From an uncultured Bacteroidales bacterium (GTDB taxonomy: Bacteria; Bacteroidota; Bacteroidia; Bacteroidales; Paludibacteraceae), in the NCBI GenBank assembly GCA_946403315.1, contig CAMIZK010000013.1, forward strand, positions 1 to 35,536: a DNA stretch of 35,536 nt, in the 5' to 3' direction. Position numbers and translations under genes: made by a program. Under the pieces are notes generated by a model that was not told the DNA's origin, did not search any database, and worked only from the letters and a program-made list of their open reading frames with translations. This document shows positions 32,581 to 35,536 of the stretch, one piece after another. Positions within the stretch are counted from its first letter, which is position 1. The number at the start of each line of letters is the position of its first letter.

Positions 32581-33126
32581 TTTAACAAGATACCACAAGA
32601 CCGGAAACGAGTGTTTGTGGTCGGTATTCGTCAGGAACTCAATAAAGCCTGTTTGCTGCCAAACCCCACTACGGAACATCCCATTACGCTTCGGCAGGCA
32701 ATAGGAGACATAAAAGAACAACCTCAATTCTATTCTGAGAAAGATGTAGTAAATCAGCAGTACACAAGTGTCCTAAATCACGATGTCTATAATGGCACAT
32801 ACGATGCTCGTTTCATGGCGCGTAATCGTGTGCGTAGTTGGGATGAGGTTTCGTTTACTATACAGGCACAAGCGAAGAATGAGCCATTACATCCACAAGC
32901 ACCAAAGATGCAGTTTGTGTCTGCTGATAAACGCATATTTGCAAAAGGTTCAGAGCATCTGTATAGACGGTTAAGTGTCAGAGAGTGTGCAAGAATACAA
33001 ACATTTCCGGATAGCTTCCGTTTTGTGTATTCAAACATACTGGATGGCTATAAGATGGTAGGAAATGCCGTTCCACCGCGGTTAGCAGAACAGATAGCAT
33101 TGTGGATTAAGAACACGTTAAAATAA
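32581..33126 (+). pseudogene. HaeIII-type cytosine methyltransferase, C-terminal remnant
   Basis: The frame is open from 32581, right after an in-frame TAA at 32578, and begins within motif VIII ([14 protein letters not shown]); the ORF track starts at a GTG at 32611. The rest matches the target-recognition region and motifs IX and X of M.Hae[42 protein letters not shown] and [11 protein letters not shown]. About 150 N-terminal residues are missing, including the SAM loop and the catalytic PCQ cysteine, so it cannot methylate alone. Together with the nuclease remnant it marks a broken GGCC-type system. Confidence 0.82.
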
Positions 33127-33149
33127 ACAATTAGAATAGAATATAGTAA

Positions 33150-33258
33150 AAGAAAAAACCACATCGGTCTTCACAGAGGGATGTGGGGACACTTTACAAA
33201 TTTTAAGTGTAAAATTTATGTATTATGTCACAATTTTACGCAAAGGCTGCGCAAAAAG
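33150..33258 (-). ncRNA. Candidate small RNA 2
   Basis: A full promoter at 33264-33295 points left into DNA that has no frame on that strand. The ~107 nt transcript would start with the stem GCGCAA-CTTT-TTGCGC, pass through a region with ACACTT/AAGTGT complementarity, and end in a symmetrical hairpin. That hairpin is CCACATC/GATGTGG, a CC/CC internal loop, TCT/AGA and a GTGA (GNRA) loop, followed by TTTTTTCTTTT. A promoter plus such a terminator about 100 nt apart is the signature of a small RNA gene. It ends next to the methyltransferase remnant and is not antisense to it. Confidence 0.6.
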
Positions 33259-33263
33259 TTGCG

Positions 33264-33295
33264 CAAAGGTACTACTTTTTTTTGATATGTGCAAA
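33264..33295 (-). promoter_or_regulatory. Promoter of candidate RNA 2
   Basis: Minus-strand TTTG (33292-33295), 20-base spacer with an A-tract, TACCTTTG (33264-33271). Divergent from 33331-33362. Confidence 0.75.
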
Positions 33296-33330
33296 TTTTA
33301 TTTGAAAAATGAGTAAAATTTCTACAATTA

Positions 33331-33362
33331 TTTGCATATATTAGAAAAAAAGTGTATCTTTG
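33331..33362 (+). promoter_or_regulatory. Promoter of the 33394 gene
   Basis: TTTGCATAT (from 33331), 20-base spacer with an A-tract, TATCTTTG (33355-33362). The leader is about 25 nt. Confidence 0.8.
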
Positions 33363-33393
33363 CAGAAAAATTAACCCTTAATTCTTAAATGTT

Positions 33394-33813
33394 ATGATTG
33401 ACAAGAGATTCTTTCAACTTGGAAAAATTTTATTTTTAGTATTCCTGTTTACAATATGCGGCAAGCCAAGTATGTATGCAGAAACTAAAGAGATGACACT
33501 TCATGTCGGGTATCACTTATGGGGGACTTCGTCCATAGTAGAAATAGCACCGATCAATGATCAAGTTGTAAAATTGGTAGTATTAGATGAACTGAGTTCA
33601 AATAAGTATGTTGTCTATAATACAACGTACTACTACAAAAGGGGGCAAAAAATTTATCGTCAACTCAGTAATTTAACAAATTCGTATTATTTCTTTCCTC
33701 TAGAACAGTATAAGGGAGTTAAAAACCCATCAGATCGTATTATTACAATACAATCATTCGGCTACAATTATATCAATATAAAAATAGAGGAAGTGTCTCA
33801 ATCAGAACAGTAA
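33394..33813 (+). CDS. Small secreted protein of unknown function
   Basis: 139 residues with a clear signal peptide (ILFLVFLFTICGKPSMYAE, about residues 12-30). The mature part is beta-rich and Tyr-rich (NTTYYYKRGQKIYRQ) with no Cys in the mature region and no known domain seen. A/T-rich codon use resembles the rest of the island and differs from the flanking housekeeping genes. It has its own promoter and no partner on its strand. Probably an acquired orphan gene. Confidence 0.65.
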   Translation: MIDKRFFQLGKILFLVFLFTICGKPSMYAETKEMTLHVGYHLWGTSSIVEIAPINDQVVKLVVLDELSSNKYVVYNTTYYYKRGQKIYRQLSNLTNSYYFFPLEQYKGVKNPSDRIITIQSFGYNYINIKIEEVSQSEQ

Positions 33814-33819
33814 CACATG

Positions 33820-33849
33820 ATGAACCCACATTTTTGTGTGAAAGTGTGA
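33820..33849 (+). repeat. 30 bp direct repeat, right border of accessory island
   Basis: ATGAACC then CACATTTTTGTGTGAAAGTG and TGA, matching 29934-29963 with two mismatches. Looser similarity continues for about 20 bp (GTGTGTGAAAGTAAAAA). Confidence 0.8.
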
Positions 33850-33863
33850 AGTGTGTGAAAGTA

Positions 33864-33894
33864 AAAAGTGCCCGGTGATGAGCCGAGCACTTTT
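33864..33894. terminator. Bidirectional terminator
   Basis: AAAAGTGC pairs with GCACTTTT, with CGG/CCG inside and loop TGATGAG. A/T runs on both sides allow it to end both the 33394 gene and the DUF3987 gene on the minus strand. Confidence 0.85.
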
Positions 33895-33896
33895 GT

Positions 33897-35536
33897 TTAG
33901 ACTTTACGCCACGTGGTTTCATTAATCTTCTCAATGCGGTTGGTGGCACGCCAACGATTCAGAACCATACTAATGGATGAACCTTTGACGGATTGTCCTT
34001 TACGGGCACGGAGTTTGATGAGGTCTGCAGCAGTAAACTCTTCCGGAAGCGAATCCAGCAATGAACGGACACTACCTTTATCGTTGGAGATTACCTCTAA
34101 TGCACCTGTCAGTTCTTTCTCCATCTGTTCGCCCCAGAGTTCCATCTGATTGCGGAACACATATTCCGCTACCCATTCCGCAAACTGCCCTACAACATCT
34201 GTGTATTGATGGTCTTCCAATAAGTAGCAGAGCATACCTGCACGGAAGCCTATGACTGCTGCACGACGGCGGAGCACATCCATTGCATGACTGTCTGCAT
34301 CGATCGCCTGTTGGCGTTTCTTCTCTAACCAGTCACCAATCACTTCTCCGACCTCCGGACAAACAATAGTGCCTTTCTCTACATCCAATCTGCGTGCCCA
34401 ACGGATGACTTCTTCTTTCTCCTCATCAGAGTAGGGAGCAAAGACAGGGATCTCGGTGAAGGATGTGTCCGGCAGTTGTGCGAAACAAACACGGGTAGCA
34501 AGACCATTCTCCAGATCTTTAAAGAAACGACGGAGCGAGTTCGGAGTGCCAGTAAGCAACAGATTGTAGTACACTTTGATGTGGGCATTGAACGAAGCAT
34601 CACTCATATACGCCTGTCCGTACTCGGCATTATCGAAAGCCAGACGGTAGATATCCGATTTCTGGGACCACACTCCGGCACGTTCACTCTTAACGAGCGT
34701 ATCCATTTCTTCACCGATACCGATGAGATGCTTACCCTCTGCATAGGTCAGTAGTTGCAGCAGTTTCGCAATACTGATAGAGATGCCGTTGTTTCTCGGA
34801 CAAGCGTGCGGATCTTCCGGTTGGTTCTTGGAGTTCTTCGAGGCACGCAAACGCTCTTTATACGCCTGTTCTTTCTCCCGTTCAATTGCATCTTGCTCGT
34901 TGATAGGCGTAAGCAGCAAGTCAATCGGTTTACGGATGAAACTCTTACCCGAAGCAGCCGGAGCCGTGATACAAGAGAAGAACGAAAGCGATTGTTCCTG
35001 ACGATCCAAGTACTCAAAGCGGATATTGGTAGCAAGTGTTCCTAACACCGGTAAAGAGGCAATCACCATCGCCGGACGATAGTCTGCCGGTAGTCTACCG
35101 CACAGGATTTCGAGCAGACGAGGTAGAGGCGGTAATGGTAGAGCCGTAGATCTGTTCTGCGCTTTCTTCTCCACTTCCTCCGGACTCTTGGCATACTCCA
35201 TATCACGCTCACAAACCGCAATGACACCTTCCATGATGTTCGGCATAAAGCTCTTACGAGGACGACCGATAGCGGAAGCGATAACCTGACGACGCTCTTG
35301 TTCTGACAGACCGAAATCCGGCAGCACTTGGAACAACAAATCGGCATTGAAATCGCAGATATACCGCATATAGTTTGCCAGTGTGAAGAATACGGTGTTT
35401 CGTTCTCCCTGTACCGCACCGTCACAGTTACCGGTCGCTAACAATAACTGCTTCACGATATCCTCGTAGGGGATTCCTCGGTACGATAAAGTATTGCGCC
35501 CTTCGGCGATATTCTTATCGCCGCTCTCTTCATGCG
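33897..35536 (-). CDS. DUF3987-type mobile-element ATPase-like protein, 5' end outside window
   Basis: The frame is open through the right edge; the listed start at 35456 is an internal GTG, and upstream codons (EGRNTLSYRGIPYEDI) continue smoothly. About 546 residues are visible. A Walker-A-like loop APAASGKSFIRKP (after SFFSCIT) and downstream EEMDTLV and LLLTGTP are typical of DUF3987 proteins of Bacteroidota mobile elements and prophages. These often carry a VirE/primase-like N-terminal part, here outside the window. The C-terminal ~60 residues resemble a winged helix (FTAADLIKLRARKG..). Its presence implies that the accessory DNA continues to the right. Confidence 0.75.
   Translation of the reverse strand, partial: HEESGDKNIAEGRNTLSYRGIPYEDIVKQLLLATGNCDGAVQGERNTVFFTLANYMRYICDFNADLLFQVLPDFGLSEQERRQVIASAIGRPRKSFMPNIMEGVIAVCERDMEYAKSPEEVEKKAQNRSTALPLPPLPRLLEILCGRLPADYRPAMVIASLPVLGTLATNIRFEYLDRQEQSLSFFSCITAPAASGKSFIRKPIDLLLTPINEQDAIEREKEQAYKERLRASKNSKNQPEDPHACPRNNGISISIAKLLQLLTYAEGKHLIGIGEEMDTLVKSERAGVWSQKSDIYRLAFDNAEYGQAYMSDASFNAHIKVYYNLLLTGTPNSLRRFFKDLENGLATRVCFAQLPDTSFTEIPVFAPYSDEEKEEVIRWARRLDVEKGTIVCPEVGEVIGDWLEKKRQQAIDADSHAMDVLRRRAAVIGFRAGMLCYLLEDHQYTDVVGQFAEWVAEYVFRNQMELWGEQMEKELTGALEVISNDKGSVRSLLDSLPEEFTAADLIKLRARKGQSVKGSSISMVLNRWRATNRIEKINETTWRKV

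Noticed and set aside
29934-33849. Direct repeats as attachment sites of an integrative element
   Set aside because: No integrase or tRNA target is at the borders; kept only as recombination-capable repeats.

Overview
The window reads as the chromosome of a Bacteroidales bacterium (phylum Bacteroidota), probably an uncultured or gut-type lineage. The main support is twelve intergenic promoters of the Bacteroidota type (TTTG, then TAnnTTTG), the gene families present (DUF4837, DUF5103/type IX secretion plug, CHU_C sorting domain, GldF, four-helix-bundle protein) and Bacteroides-like housekeeping proteins. Genus cannot be assigned from this sequence alone.

Layout. 1-1107: the end of a small lipoprotein gene and two tandem paralogues of unknown function, each preceded by the same ~40 bp hairpin-bearing repeat. 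1204-11668 (+): small membrane protein, OmpH/Skp chaperone, outer-membrane barrel, four-helix-bundle protein, biotin-dependent carboxyltransferase, serC, serA, a type IX secretion cargo protein and an M3 peptidase. 11969-18484 (-): pheT, prfC, nupG-like transporter, gldF-like permease and phosphoesterase, probably one operon. 18631-22989: Ig-like lipoprotein (+), DUF4837 and pnuC (-), AraC regulator (+). 23047-24445 (-): tRNA-Thr(CGU) followed by glyA. 24553-25785 (+): type IX plug protein. 25804-29768 (-): lysS, gpsA, pgi. 29934-33849: an AT-richer accessory island bounded by 30 bp direct repeats. It holds an acidic protein, a truncated HaeIII-type restriction endonuclease, three inserted genes (one RhuM-like), a truncated HaeIII-type methyltransferase, a candidate small RNA and a secreted protein. 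33897-end (-): a DUF3987 mobile-element protein.

How genes work together. serC, serA and glyA cover serine and one-carbon metabolism; pgi and gpsA serve sugar and glycerol phosphate metabolism; pheT, lysS, prfC and tRNA-Thr serve translation. The CHU_C-domain protein and the DUF5103 protein imply a type IX secretion system, and GldF fits that lineage, although the rest of the machinery is not in the window.

Most unusual signals. (1) Short tandem repeats, mostly 7-mers with some 8- and 9-mers, sit at many gene junctions, supply start and stop codons, and also occur in frame inside lysS (twice), pheT, the DUF5103 gene and the carboxyltransferase gene. (2) One repeat family flanks the four-helix-bundle gene as inverted copies and recurs elsewhere, suggesting a mobile unit. 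(3) A HaeIII-type restriction-modification pair has been split, with its inner halves replaced by a three-gene block. (4) Two orphan promoters fire into gene-free DNA ending in hairpin terminators, giving two candidate small RNAs. (5) All twelve promoters share an exact 20-base spacer and extended box motifs.
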